A stretch of 64,000 nucleotides of DNA, taken from the NCBI RefSeq assembly GCF_000237925.1, contig NW_017386027.1, forward strand, positions 868,001 to 932,000, in the 5' to 3' direction. Source of the DNA: Schistosoma mansoni. Its lineage: Eukaryota > Platyhelminthes > Trematoda > Strigeidida > Schistosomatidae. The notes beneath the pieces are model-generated. The model worked only from the letters and a program-made list of their open reading frames with translations, made no database searches and was not told the origin of the DNA. The translations under genes and the position numbers were made by a program. Below are positions 34,459-53,528 of the stretch, in pieces (positions within the stretch are counted from its first letter, which is position 1; each line of letters begins with the position of its first letter).

Positions 34459-34900
34459 CTCTCTTCAAATGATTATCAGAAAGTAATAAGGAAAAAAGAA
34501 CATTCACTGATTATGATTATTCCATTTTATTTTCATTAAATAACATATAACCTGTTACACATCTACATAAACATAAATACAACTAAAAGTAATTTAATTC
34601 AATGATTCACATTTAAAACATGATCTTTACTGTATTACACTACATTTTACCAATAATTAGTAGTACATAATCAGTAGTATATAATAATTACATCGATTAA
34701 AGCTAATTACTAATTGGTCATTGATGAAAAGAACCGATACCAAGGGGTAAGGGTCATAAATACACACACACGCACACACAAGAATATATTGATATATGTA
34801 TAATTCATTTTTCCTGTGAATGATATGCTCTACCCCCCCCACCTCACCCCATTCCCCCTTCCGCATGGAAACAAAAACAAAAAACAACAACAACAACACT
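34459..34900 (-). other. Probable KAT5 3' UTR and flank
   Basis: Sequence immediately downstream of the KAT5 stop on the minus strand. AATAAA reads on the minus strand near 34526-34531, a possible polyadenylation signal. CA-rich run at 34768-34780. Confidence 0.45.
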
Positions 34901-41779
<6,879 letters not shown>

Positions 41780-42119
41780 AGTTAAGAAGAATGGTCAAAC
41801 AAGCAAAGCAACATCAGCTCAAGACATGTACCGCAATATATATAATTCCCGCTGTCGGCACTTTAGCTGAGAGAGCAGTCCGAATGGGGGCAACTCAATC
41901 AAAAAAAAGTAAGAGCGTACGTGGGTGTTCGCTCTTCGGTGTTCAGTCTTCCGATGGTTACCTCAAAGAGGGTGGTGGTAATGTCCTGGTAATATACCCG
42001 TGTTGAGGTGGCTTGAAGTACTTATTATTTTGTATTCCAATATCAGATCACCGCTTACTGTACTGTAGCTAAACGGGAATAATCCCAGTTGTTAGAGTCT
42101 GTCTTTGTAAGGTTTATGT
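41780..42119 (-). other. KAT5 upstream region
   Basis: Sequence directly 5' of the KAT5 start codon. CTCTCTCAG on the minus strand near 41869-41877 could act as a splice or trans-splice acceptor; this is a guess. No promoter motif is clear. Confidence 0.35.
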
Positions 42120-44930
42120 TTAAGACCTATCAACCACCTGATTCCCATGTTTCGTATTTGATCCAAGAGACATTATCTCTTTTGAAGAGAGGACGTACGA
42201 CAGCTTTGTGAACAGTGCTAGGAACAACGCTGAGGTGATTCCGCCAAAGTGGAGAATTGAGTTTGCCCTGGTCACATCCTCTTTTCCTTTTCACCCAGTG
42301 AACACTTTTCATAGCTGGTAGTCCAAGATTGTACTTCGAGTAGACAATCGAGGGGGGATTCTAATGAGGGGCTTAAGTTCTTCGTCTCAAATGGGGCCAG
42401 GTGTTCATGATGTGATATCTTTAAAAGTTTAAGTTATTGCCCATGTTTTACTGCCCGTTATTTCAAAGTCGTGAGTTCCCTTAGAAGTTCAAGTGATTCC
42501 TCTTAGCTTCTTATGGACCTCTATACCTTTACGTCGTCCGTGTAGATTACGCCCGCTTAGCTAATTTTATCTAACAGGTAGTTAATAAAGATCAAAACGA
42601 GTAGTCAACCTAGTATTGTCCCCTGTAAACTCTTAATGTTGAAGCCTTCCAACTGGCGTGCATTCTACCTACCATGGTTCGAAACAACCTGTCCTCTAGG
42701 TAGTTTTGGTACCAAAATGGAAGGGGGTCAACCTAAACCAACTTTCTTAATAAGAATTACGTGCGGTTCGGTGTCGATAGATTTGTGATGTCAAGGGACA
42801 TTACATGAACCGATATCACTTGATCCTAGCACGTTGTCCAACAGTCCCATTCTATAAGAAGACTGGACTCACAGGACTCGACTTTACTAAAAATGAACAG
42901 TCATCCCATCACCTTCGAAATTATTAGGAGTAATGCTACGTGTCTGTAGCAGGCCGAATCTTTTCTATATCACGCTTTGAAGATTTGAGAGTGTGTAGCC
43001 TGTTTCCAGTCTCTTAAAAGTTACCGTGAGTCTGGTTAATGCTTGAACGGGTCACACCGGTGTTTTGGTGGCTTCCGCGTACTGTTTCAGGATTACGGAT
43101 CGGATTTTGTCACATTCAAGTAACTCGAAATTAATCAGATATTGCCAAGGCCATCAGCTGACAGAAGAGTCAAAGAGTGCTCAGTTCTTCCAGATTCCTG
43201 ATATAAGTGGTCTGCGAAGTTGCGAATAGGGATCTTTGTTATCTCTAATTTTGTAAGATCATCGCCATTTCTCCCTTTAAGACTTAGACTCTCTGGTTTG
43301 TAGGTTTTCTTTTAGTCATAATTATGCAAAGATATTTAGGGTTAGCCTGCAGTTTCGCTGTTAACTTGGCTTGTAAATATCTCCTATTTCCTCGAATATT
43401 GAGCACTAAAATATGGGATGACCGGGAGGGATAAGATGTAAACGTAGACCGAGATAAACGACTTTCGATACTGTTTTTGTTTCTGAATCACCAATAGTAC
43501 AAACTTAATGAGATTTCGATGGGGTTTTTGGTGCTATTCATGTTTGGGGCTAAAATTAGGAGTTTGACATCCAAAAAGAGACATCAGTAACGGACTATCG
43601 TCTAATGAGGAAAAAGAACCCACTATTTCAAGGGGACGGGGATGAGAGGAAATCAGTGTACATACACTGAGGTCGTCAGCGTGCTTCAAAGATCTAGTCT
43701 CTATGAAAGATCGCATATCATACAGAAAAAAAATGGAAAAAGAAAAGGTTAGTAAAAACTAATGAGGAGCACTGAACACTTTCCTCGAAAAACAGTGTGT
43801 TGTTCTCCCCCAGAGAAGTGAGTATGCAGCCAATTTTCTATTCAGTTGTCACTGTTGGTGCTAGCAAACTTCTTTGATAGAAGTTCCGGAATAAGGTCGG
43901 AGGCAGAAGTATGGTCTTGAGATGTTCGTCAAACATAATGCTCGCTCCTTTTCAGGCTGAATACAATTATGAGCAAACAAGTATGGACCAATATGGTCTT
44001 CGAAAGCACGTTGGAGCGAGAATAGCAATGTTTTTTCTATTGTTCTGAGAAAAGGCATATTTATTACTATCGACCTATGTTTTGCTTTCTTATTGCCAGA
44101 TACCTCCTTTGATATTGAAATAATCCTTAACTTTCGCCTCATTTTCCATATAAAATTAGTTGAGAAGGATTTATTGAAGATGTGCGTGAATGGACGATAC
44201 GGAAATTTAGCACACTCCAAATAAAGTAGATATGAGATTTCTTCAGGTTCTAAACATTGGAACAAGTTAAATGACCGCAAACATTTTCGGACATCAGTTT
44301 CAATGAAAATTGAAGTGCAACTCCTCTTCAAACTTGTGGATATATGAGGCATGGCATCATTTGACTGATGTACAAAGGCTTAAGTCAGAAATACTAATCT
44401 GGTTAACGTCACTAGTGGATCTCGCTCTTGTAAGCTTTTCATATAGTTTCCACATATTTGAAGAGTTTTTACAAGAAATGAGTATCTGAATAAACATTGA
44501 AGTCAAACGTCTAATCTCTTGGTTTATAAGACCATTCAGTTTTCGAACTTCAGTGCAGTTTTTCTCTTTGTACATTCTTCCCTTTTCCCTTTGCGAAAGT
44601 TTTAATTGCAGGTATGTTGTCCAGTCAAAACTTACAAAAATAGTTCCACTCGAACGACGAACATCAAAACAAAATTCAAGATAACATGTTACAACATAAA
44701 CGACGTTTTCCGATAACTCATTTGAAACCAAACCCCAGTTTGTTCTATAAGATATGTTTCCCAGATTTGGTTTATTTTCGTCTGAATAATTCCCGTATTC
44801 AAATTTCTTTGTTCGATGAAAGAGAATACTCTTTTCAAGCTTGCCACATGCTTTAGGTATGACGCAAATATTACAACTAACAGAACTGAACAACAGAGCA
44901 CGTCCACAAGCCCCACATGTTCCTACTTCA
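42120..44930 (-). mobile_element. CR1/Jockey-like LINE fossil
   Basis: Reading leftwards: a pre-RT segment (LKLSQREKGRMYKEKN, MWKLYEKLTRARSTS at about 44.4-44.6 kb), early RT blocks (THIFNKSFSTNF, MRRKLRIISISKE, 44.35-43.86 kb), then palm-domain remains around 42.85-42.53 kb with a YTDD box at about 42.54 kb, and a C-terminal scrap (TVHKAVVRPLFKR) at 42.2 kb. The order and spacing fit CR1/Jockey LINEs such as schistosome SR1. Multiple stops and frame changes (for example between 44357 and 44352, and several between 42850 and 42500) show an old copy. The endonuclease was not found. Confidence 0.78.
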
Positions 44931-45718
44931 GTAGTAAAAACTAGTTTAAAATGCTCTCAGAGGAGTGGGAAAATCGGTTGCATTCTGGTGACCTCGTGAA
45001 GAAAGATAGCTATAGCATCGTCAAGCAAAGTAACCACATATGACTGTAAGTAAACTATTGAACGGACTAACAGTAAATTCTATGAAATTTTGATAGTTGC
45101 TACCTATCATTTTATATATAGAAAAGCATGACCAGTGGTTATAGTAGGCCTTTATTCAGGTAGTGGAACAGAGAAATTGAAGCTCTGGGTTCGAGTATAC
45201 GCACAAAAATTTCGACATTTAATATAGCATATTCAATATAAGGAGGTAAGTGAAAAACTTGGGCTACAATGTTTTTAAAATATGTTGAGGTTTTCTGCTA
45301 ACTCTTAACCACCCTACTTAAGCTATTAAATCAACCTCCCCTGAGAATCGACCCATGGGAATGTCCATCTAATAAATTCTTAGAACGAAAACATGTGTGT
45401 TCGATTTCTGTAGCTTAATGGAGAATCACTAGTTCGTTCAGTGTGTGATCCTTCCATGCAATGTCCGGTTATCAGGTGTTTATTCGCCTGACTATTAATC
45501 CGTTCTAGAGTGAGAAATAAAAAGGAATCCGATTATCAACCAGCTAACTTAAACTGTTACAAATTCATCCACGAAAACGGATAACACAGACAATGTGTAA
45601 TCCGGAGTTGAGCCAATGTTAGTTACATAAACACGATTGTATTTGCAGGCGTTTTGGACGGCATTCTAATGTTAAACAGTCGATAGTGATTTGAAAACTT
45701 GATACATGCAAAATTATA
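44931..45718. other. Unassigned sequence
   Basis: Between the LINE fossil and the exon-like cluster; nothing supported. Confidence 0.4.
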
Positions 45719-46470
45719 TCAACCCCAATCCATGTTTACAAATGTGGTTACGTCTTCATCAGTTAGAAGTTCGAGAATCGACATCTGATTAACATCCACT
45801 CTTTTCAATGCAAATCGCCGGCCATCGCTCTTCCTGATTCTACTTTGTAAAGCGAAAGATCGTGAATTCTTCATATACGCGCCTGAATAAGGAGAATAAC
45901 TGGTGTGTTAAAACAGGCAAAAATGATAACTTACCGCAATATCTAAATTGTAGGAGGAACAGGTGAAACAGATATTCATGCAGGCTGCCTATATGTGTGA
46001 ATATATCCTTTTTTATTGGGCTCATCAGCAAGGCAACTGCCTGGTAGTCTCCTGGCACTGAAACATTCAAATCCAAATTGCATTATCTCAACTAGGTTCA
46101 ACCTTCTTGGCTGTCTAATATGGCAGTACATTATTTTCATTTGTATTATATCATGCGGCGCTTAAACACTCCTGATGTTATCGGCACTTCCAGTGCTACC
46201 AGACGAACTGTCTGGATCATATGAACATTCGTGACGTGCTCTCGGCCGTTGCGGTGAAATGCTCCTGTTTCTATGACCCATTTGTATTTTGGTGACAGCC
46301 TCCGTGGGACTCTTAACACTCGCAATGAGTTCTGCTATCATTGGGTCTTTTGATGATTCTTCTTTTTGTGTGTGATGTATCATATGTGATCCAACTGAGG
46401 AGCCTCTTTCTATTGTTTTATCTGCAATGAGCGCTAAGTGAGATAAAGAGGCGTCCGAGCCTCTAGCATC
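45719..46470 (-). CDS. Unrecognised gene, three in-frame exon-like segments
   Basis: 46470-46170 (301 nt), 46057-45935 (123 nt) and 45882-45719 (164 nt, TGA stop) have AG acceptors (GTTAG, TTTCAG, ATTCAG), GT donors (GTGTTT, GTAAGT) and phases that fit, 195 aa plus stop. The first piece is Ser/Arg-rich and looks unstructured (GHRNRSISPQRPRARHE, DSSSGSTGSADN); the last reads RRFALKRVDVNQMSILELL then TDEDVTTFV. I do not recognise a family. The first donor is weak, and skipping the middle piece also keeps the frame. The 5' end is open. It may be the 3' end of a longer gene, or partly chance. Confidence 0.35.
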
Positions 46471-48722
46471 CTAACGGTGTTGGACGTGGCATGGTGACGT
46501 TTGTAGACGTTTGTTTCTGGAATGATTTATCCACTGTGCTGTCACCCACTAAGGCTTGGAAATGATGTGAAAACTATGGTGGCGACCTATCTTTTCATGT
46601 TGGGTAAACCACCACTTAGGATCACTACGGTCAGATTATGGGAGTCGGGCCCTCTTAGTTGTAGAAGTTTCTATACCGAAGACAAATTACGTCCATCGTT
46701 CGGGCTTTCGCTTTGGATTGAGTTCGAGATGTGATGTATGACCGAAATGTTGATACGATATGAACGGTGTAGAATAATGACTACAGAATGAATACTTTGC
46801 GATAAAAGGCAACATATAGAAATATATATAGATATAGAACTTTATGTTTTGGATGATCAGAAAGTTTACTTTTACAACTAAGCCATAAAAGAGTAAGCCA
46901 AACAGAAATTAATTTTTGCACTCGAAACGAGAACCCCCAGTTTCGTGATGTGGGGTACCCCTCGTTCTATTGATAGAAGTAACCAGACTAGTAGTGGATG
47001 GGTCTTTGTTAAGGTCGTGTGACCGAACTGTTGGAGCACTAGATTAGCTTTTCAAACACACAACGTTTATCAACATTCGATATAAAACAATAGGAAGTAT
47101 AGCGCCTACGCAAAATAAGGAAGCGAGTGAAAACTTGAGTTAGAATGTTCTGACATTAGTAAAATGTTTCTGGCCGTCCCTTAACCAACCGACCTAAGTT
47201 GTTGTAGTGGTATTCGTTTGGATCTACGACGGATCTGTTCAACTTAACTTGGTCGTCGTGTTTAGGACAAACTAAATAAGCAATAGCAGGTTAATGATAC
47301 CGTTGGAATGATACCGTTGGACAGAGGTTTTCTTAAGGCGAATGTGAATGAACTCGATACAGCACTTGAAAGAGCTATGAAACAACAAGCTCAGCCAGTA
47401 AGTTCACTCGAAATGAATATACCAAAATAACAGATAACTAGCCCACCAGTTTCGTAGCAGCAAAGAACGTGTGAAAATACAAATAGGTTATCGTACTTCT
47501 GATCTTGAATATATTGAAGAGAACTTGGACAATAGAATATAACAGAAGGCACATCCCTCTAACAACTTCTCAAATGCATCTGGAAAAACATGGCCAGAAA
47601 CTTAGTTTGTTGGAGATCTTGCTTTACTAAAAGTTATAGTAAATATGTTTAAGATATTTAGGGTTTGACAACACTGTTGTCCATAATACTTTTATAACTG
47701 AGGATCACAAACCCAGTCAAATCAAAAGTCAGTACTGGAGGACTTCAACGGTATTTGAAAGATAGTCGATATGTCAAGAAGTTTGAGATCTATTCCGATT
47801 GTTCGTCGGAAGGGACGCGTAGCGCGGCGTACCCTATGATGATCTGACGATGATTGACTGGGCGCTTTAGCAAAAATGTGTCCAGCAAAACTAGTGAGGT
47901 CAGCATCAATGTCGAAGAACCACAGAACTATTTGTTTTGGGGACCTATTTACCGCTACAACAGCATCTACTTCCTAAGCACTGGATAGTTATAGAATAAG
48001 GAAGCCACCAAGTAAAATGTTCTGACCTAGCTAAACTGAATGGGATCAGGATAAAAATAATATCAAAGCAATGAGTCACTGTGTCATCATAATAACGTCG
48101 ACTATCAGTCAACCCTAGCCAAGAGGGAACACCAATCATGTGTGAGTGAATACTATATACAGCAGTACAAAAGTTATCGTAACCGAGTTAACTCTTATGG
48201 ATAGGCGAGGCTCGTACACAAGTAGATCGATATGAAAGGTCAGATACCAGATTGCTCTATGATCTTACTAAGCCGACTCCTTATTAATGTTATGATTTAA
48301 AGTACAATACTTATGTTAGTTGACGTAGTTACAATGCAATCTTCGACAAATAAATTTCTAGAGTGATTGTGCAATGGACACTTTGTATTAGTGATAGAAA
48401 AACGTCGAAATAATTCTCTGATCATTAACTAAGTAGCTTAAATACACCAGTTGAGGAAATTTACAGTTACTTACATCCCGACCTCAACTTGTCATTTTCT
48501 AACTCTCAGTCTCCTGTAAGTTAAGGACTTATAAAGAGATCATTTGGGAACAAAAGAACTTTTTTAGTGTTACTTAGCCCCAGAATATTCATTGAAATGT
48601 TGTTTTACACATGCGTAAAATTGTGGACTTGAGAATGGACATTGAGTACATTTTCACATGAAAGCATTTGTTTGACCGGGCGTTGTGTACAGCAGCAGCG
48701 GCACTTGTTATTTGTCCTCGTG
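46471..48722. other. Intergenic region upstream of RPS6
   Basis: About 2.2 kb without known repeats. One exon-like stretch is listed separately. The segment just before 48723 should include the RPS6 promoter and 5' UTR; GCGGCACTTGTTATTTGTCC precedes the start. Confidence 0.45.
47325..47397 (+). other. Isolated exon-like stretch
   Basis: Flanked by ACAG and GTAAGT and open as GFLKANVNELDTALERAMKQ then QAQP, a plausible amphipathic helix. No partner exons found, so it may be a pseudo-exon. Confidence 0.25.
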
Positions 48723-51700
48723 ATGAAGGTGAGTTTCCCGTGTTTCCGCATTGTTACTAATGTAAGGGTATATGTCTCCGGAACCTCACTTCCGTCTTTC
48801 CAGTTCTCTACTTATCATTCTTTATGGTGTTTCTCGTGCAATCGAGTTACTGTTAATTGTGACCGATATCGTTAGTTTAAGGTTCAGCTTGTGCTTCAGG
48901 AATTATCGTCTGATTGTTGTTACTATGTCTGTTAGTGCTTTGAAACTTGAAGACTCTGTGTGGATCGCACATATTCGGACTATGATAAAGCTAGGGTGTC
49001 CGCCTCTGCAAAAACTTAAGTAATATACGTCACATCACTCATCCTTGCAACCTTACAGGAATCAGACTGCAGGCGTATGTATGGATAAGAGAAGTTATGC
49101 ATATCATATATGGTAAATGTCGTTCATTATTCTATCAGTTATAAAACACCTGGTGAATCCCAATTATTCTTAAGTTCTAAAGACTTTTGTCAGTGCTCTG
49201 TCAACTGTGTAGTCATCAGTGAGCGAGTATCTGTATGAGTAGTCATAAATGACAGATGTTGTTCATTAGTAAACCAGTCAAAATACACATGGTGCTTGAT
49301 GTCTAATTAGGCCTGTTACTTCCCTTTGTGGTGTCACGTCTGCCTAGGAAGTTTGAAATTAACTACATCTTGGAAAAAATTGATTTGACATGGGAAATAA
49401 TGTCCAGAACTGGCCATGTATACTTCATTTGTCCTAGTTAACGACACGGTTGAATGAACATGCATCATTATTGATGTTCAGTTAGATACCAAGTCCTAGG
49501 GCTGATTCCAATCATGTTGAATAAAGTAACGGTCAGGTATTATACTCCCTACATTAAGCTACAAAGTGAGGCACGTAAGCCACCCTATATATTTAACACA
49601 GCAAAGAAAGCATCCTAAATATTAAGTTACTAGTAACGTTCTAAAAACTTTTGTCAGTGCTCTGTCAAACTGTACTCATTTGTATAGTCATCAGTGAGCG
49701 AGTATCTGGATAGGTAGTCAATCCACATGCATAAACCCGAAAAGCGCTACTTGTAGTCGCATATTTAAGGCAAAGAAGATGAGACCATAATTCGTAGACA
49801 ACTTTCGAGCGATGCTTAAAAGACTGAATGTCCACCTACATACTACGGTTAAATGAGGACTATGAACCAGTTTGAGAAATTGGGACTAACATTTGCAGTT
49901 GAAGTTTAGGGTTAGGAACTAGATTTAGATTATTCATCACAAACTAACATCAGCTAAAATGCCAAGACCTGTCATATTATATCTGGTTGGTTCGTCCATA
50001 TATTATACTCTCGCCACAAAACCTAGCAAAAATCTAGATGCACACGGTTTATATCAGAATGTCGTAAGCTGATTTAATATTGAGAATTCCAACACCTGTG
50101 GGTGTGCATTTGACTCGCCAACTTAATCATCCATACATCTTATATCCTTCGTGTTCTCAGTATTTCAAGTGATAGTGTTAAAAGAAGTTATCTTCGGTTT
50201 GTTCACAGTTAAGCACTCGGGAATTGCATACAACAGTATATACCTCTCTGTTTTTCCAGTACGCGCTAAGGTCGGCTGGCTTGTAACCAGGGTACTTTCA
50301 CAACGCGTTATGTTTGCAGGGGTTCAGATGACAAGTAAAACTTATTTTTACAGTACATTAACAAACAGATTTGTCAGAAATTCTTCAAAGCAAAACAAAT
50401 AGCTGCCTAGCAAAGCCTATTTCGAAGATCCTCGTCAACGGAAGATCCGGTAAAAGCTGTGAAATATCTCGGTGTTAAGCTTGCGGTAAAGATTACAACA
50501 TAGTGTTAAATAACATGTGAAGTATTCACCAAACTGTTTTTAATGGATAAACTATAAAAATACTTGGTACAAATGTCACCGTTTTTATTCTCTAGTTATG
50601 AGTTTAGATATGTGAAGATCTCATCAGCATTAGTAAGCCAGTTGGTAAGATTTCTATTCATATGCTCAACTCTCAATCATCAAAGTAAAACTTAGGTTGA
50701 ATGTCCGTTGGCCCAAGTTGCCATATCACATTAGTACGACGAAATGAAGTTTACAGGATATATTGGTGATTGGAAATATATAGTAGCTACGGCAACGAGG
50801 ACTAAGGATAAAGAACAAATCTGAAGGACAGCGGGAAGGTGTGTCTAAAGAGTTATTAAAACTCGACGTGGGGAAATAAGGGAAATGTCTATGCCACAGT
50901 AAATTATCTTGAACCGTTATCTAATGTCTCCGGCTGCGGATTAAGGCTATCACGCAGATCCCGAACAGCTAGTTTGCATTTGCTGACATGGTATCAGTGG
51001 TTTCATGAACTGATATCAAGTTATGGTTTGGCTGTTTTCCAACTTACTACAACAAAAAACATTGCTCCTAAAGTTTAGTGGTGATTACGCATATGTAACT
51101 CCTGTCCTGACCACCATATAACGCTGGGTGGAGTGAGCTCTCCTTCACCAAATGCTCATATGGCCACGCGAATACAGCCACCACCAGCGAAGTCCTACTC
51201 ACTGTCTCGCTACCAGGGTGTTTTTTACGAAATTGGGAGGACAAAAAGCGAATGTCCGACTCTTTAACCGCGTTGGTGGGTACGGACAACCCAAAGAGAA
51301 GTTGGAAAACCTTGATTCCGAACCAGTGGTGCATATGAGCTCAAGGATACTGAGCAAACAAATTGTTGATCACCGACTACCATAGGACTGTATCTCCTTA
51401 CATTGGTCCACCGTCTTGTGGATCAGACCTTTAGGTCAAAGGCTCCAGTTTTGGCTCCCTGAGAAAATTACTTGCTTCGGTCTGGGTACACGGGCTGTAT
51501 CACAGTGCACACACATATCAAGTGACTTGTGTGGCGCATATGTATTCTATGTCACTTTGTATCAATATTTATCTGTTCAAGTAAATAAATGAAATACACG
51601 AGCTACATGGGTGTTATAATTATGACAACACTGTTAGTATTTGCATTTTTTACGTCACTCAATGTGGACTGACACATAGAGCAGTCTACATTCGTGCACG

Positions 51701-52604
51701 ACTCATATCAATTTTGTTCGATGGGTTAAAGCATCCTTTTTCATATTATTGGCATGCTAAACACTAGATAAAACTGGATAAAACGATCTTATTTGGTTCT
51801 AAATTTCTTGGTATCTGTTCACTATTCTCATTAATTCCATAATTACCTTTTGTCCTTTTTCAGCTGAACATAGCATTTCCGTCCAATGGGACTCAAAAGT
51901 GTATTGAGGTCGATGAAGAACTTAAACTTCGCCCATTTTATGACAAACGTATGTCGCATGAACTTCCAGTTGACTTTCTGGGAGACGAATGGAAAGGATA
52001 CATAATGCGCATAACTGGTGGAAATGATAAACAAGGTTTCCCTATGAAACAAGGAGTTTTAACTAATGGCCGTGTCAAATTGCTGTTGAGCAAAGGGAGT
52101 TCATGCTATCGTCCTAGACGTAAAGGAGAACGACGACGCAAGAGCGTACGTGGTTGTATAGTTGATAGTAATTTAAGTGTGCTTAATCTGGTTGTTGTAC
52201 GCAAAGGAGAAAACGATATCCCTGGCTTGACTGACGTCAGTATTCCTCGACGCCTTGGGCCTAAGAGAGCTTCAAAAATTAGGAAATTGTTTAATCTGTC
52301 GAAGAAGGACAATGTTTGTCAGTTCGTTGTGCGAAAACCTGTCCCAGCTAAAGAAGGAAAGAAAGAGCGTTCCAAAGCTCCGAAAATTCAGCGTTTAACA
52401 ACACCTTTGAGATTACAGCGTAAACGCCATAGGCATGCAGTGAAGCGCCAACGCATAGAAACCCGCAGAAAGGCACAAGAAGAATACGCCAAATTGCTCG
52501 CTCAGCGCCGAAAACAAGCTCGTGATGAGCGTGCAGAGCGCAAGCGTTCACGAAGTCACTCTTTACGTGAATCTAAAGGACAAACAGATAAAAGTGCATC
52601 ATAA
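48723..52604 (+). CDS. RPS6: 40S ribosomal protein S6 (eS6), complete
   Basis: Exon 1 holds only the codons ATG AAG (48723-48728) before a GTGAGT donor; exon 2 runs 51864-52604 after TTTTTCAG. Phase 0 gives MK then [16 protein letters not shown], matching the eS6 start (MKLNISFP in human). 248 aa against 249 in human. Typical eS6 stretches are [58 protein letters not shown] and a basic C-terminus with Ser residues ([13 protein letters not shown]), the position of the S6-kinase sites. It is a component of the small ribosomal subunit in the cytoplasm. The 3135 bp intron carries two ~80 bp direct repeats, a repeat F copy and an old LT-SINE. The frame is undisturbed. Confidence 0.96.
49160..49730 (+). 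repeat. Pair of ~80 bp direct repeats in RPS6 intron
   Basis: CTTTTGTCAGTGCTCTGTCA and TAGTCATCAGTGAGCGAGTA occur near 49185-49245 and again near 49640-49710, the second with a ~14 bp insertion. Confidence 0.8.
50695..51010 (+). repeat. Dispersed repeat F, copy 2
   Basis: GTCCGTTGGCCCAAGTTGCC and ATATCACATTAGTACGACGA match the start of 15070-15400. RPS6 intron. Confidence 0.5.
51105..51600 (+). mobile_element. LT-SINE, old copy in RPS6 intron
   Basis: Lacks a clean 5' end; continues through TTTAACCGCGTTGGTGGGTA to a tail ATCTGTTCAAGTAAATAAAT. Ends 263 bp before the RPS6 exon 2. Confidence 0.82.
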
Positions 52605-52619
52605 AATTGTGTAACTAAA

Positions 52620-52625
52620 AATAAA
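52620..52625 (+). promoter_or_regulatory. RPS6 polyadenylation signal
   Basis: AATAAA 16 bases after the stop codon of RPS6, followed by a GT-rich stretch (GATGTGTTGTTTG). Confidence 0.75.
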
Positions 52626-53528
52626 TATGTGGATAAATTTGCGTGTTCTCAATGTTTCTGATGTGTTGTTTGCAGAGTCTAGCTATTTGGAAAAGTCTAC
52701 TTGGATGAATTGGATGTTTTATTTACAAGATTATATTTAAGTGCTTCGTACCAGTACCGATCACGTTACAGATTAAGCGTAGTGTTTTGTACTCCGATCG
52801 TAATGCAACGTCTCTAAACTGATGGCTTCTTGATTTATTACTATCTGATTCATAAGGCTAAGCCAAACACTCGTAATAATTTCATGCAATTAGTTCCCTT
52901 TATGAATATAAATAAAGCCAGAACAAATATTGATGCATAATCATATGAATTCATTATGTTTCGTAGTTTCTCATCAGCTGCTTACAACTATATATGTATT
53001 GCAATTTTAGCATTGGCGTCATAAACTGTTGAACAATTGACATAAGTGGATATAAAGGATATGATACAAGGAGAAATAATTAATAAGTTGAAAGGTATAA
53101 AGTTATTATGGTTTCTCATCAGCTGCATACAAACTGAGATTACAACCATTGTTATAATTACTAACAAATGTTAAACACTCTGTAGGTTGTGAAGTTTAGG
53201 TAAACTTAGCCAAAATCATAATAATTAGAAGAATAGGGATACTAAGTGTATAAATAGACGTAGTTGTGATCGATCTGTATCCATTTGTTGCGAAGTAAGA
53301 ATTCAGAGGCTATGTCAAGGTAATGAGATTAGTAACTTACTATGTAATCGCTCATGATAAAATAAAGAAATATGTGAACATTTAGATTATGTAAGAGATG
53401 AATATCAAAAGACAAAATCAAAACATAAGCGTTTGGGGACAGTTGGATAAAAAACGGAAGTGAATAGAGATTAAACATCCAATCACTATGACAAAGAAAG
53501 GCTAACTGCACATTCCTGTATGCATAGG
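52626..53528. other. Unassigned sequence
   Basis: TCTCATCAGCTGC occurs at 52972 and 53113, and the second site (CATACAAACTGAGATTAC) returns inverted near 54330, so the Penelope-like insertion may begin here. Confidence 0.4.

Noticed and set aside
44689-44916. Small membrane protein frame
   Set aside because: Alternative frame of the CR1/Jockey-like LINE fossil.
46522-46734. 70 aa plus-strand open frame
   Set aside because: No splice context or family resemblance; treated as chance.
52106-52551. Minus-strand frames opposite RPS6
   Set aside because: Antisense shadows of the eS6 coding exon.
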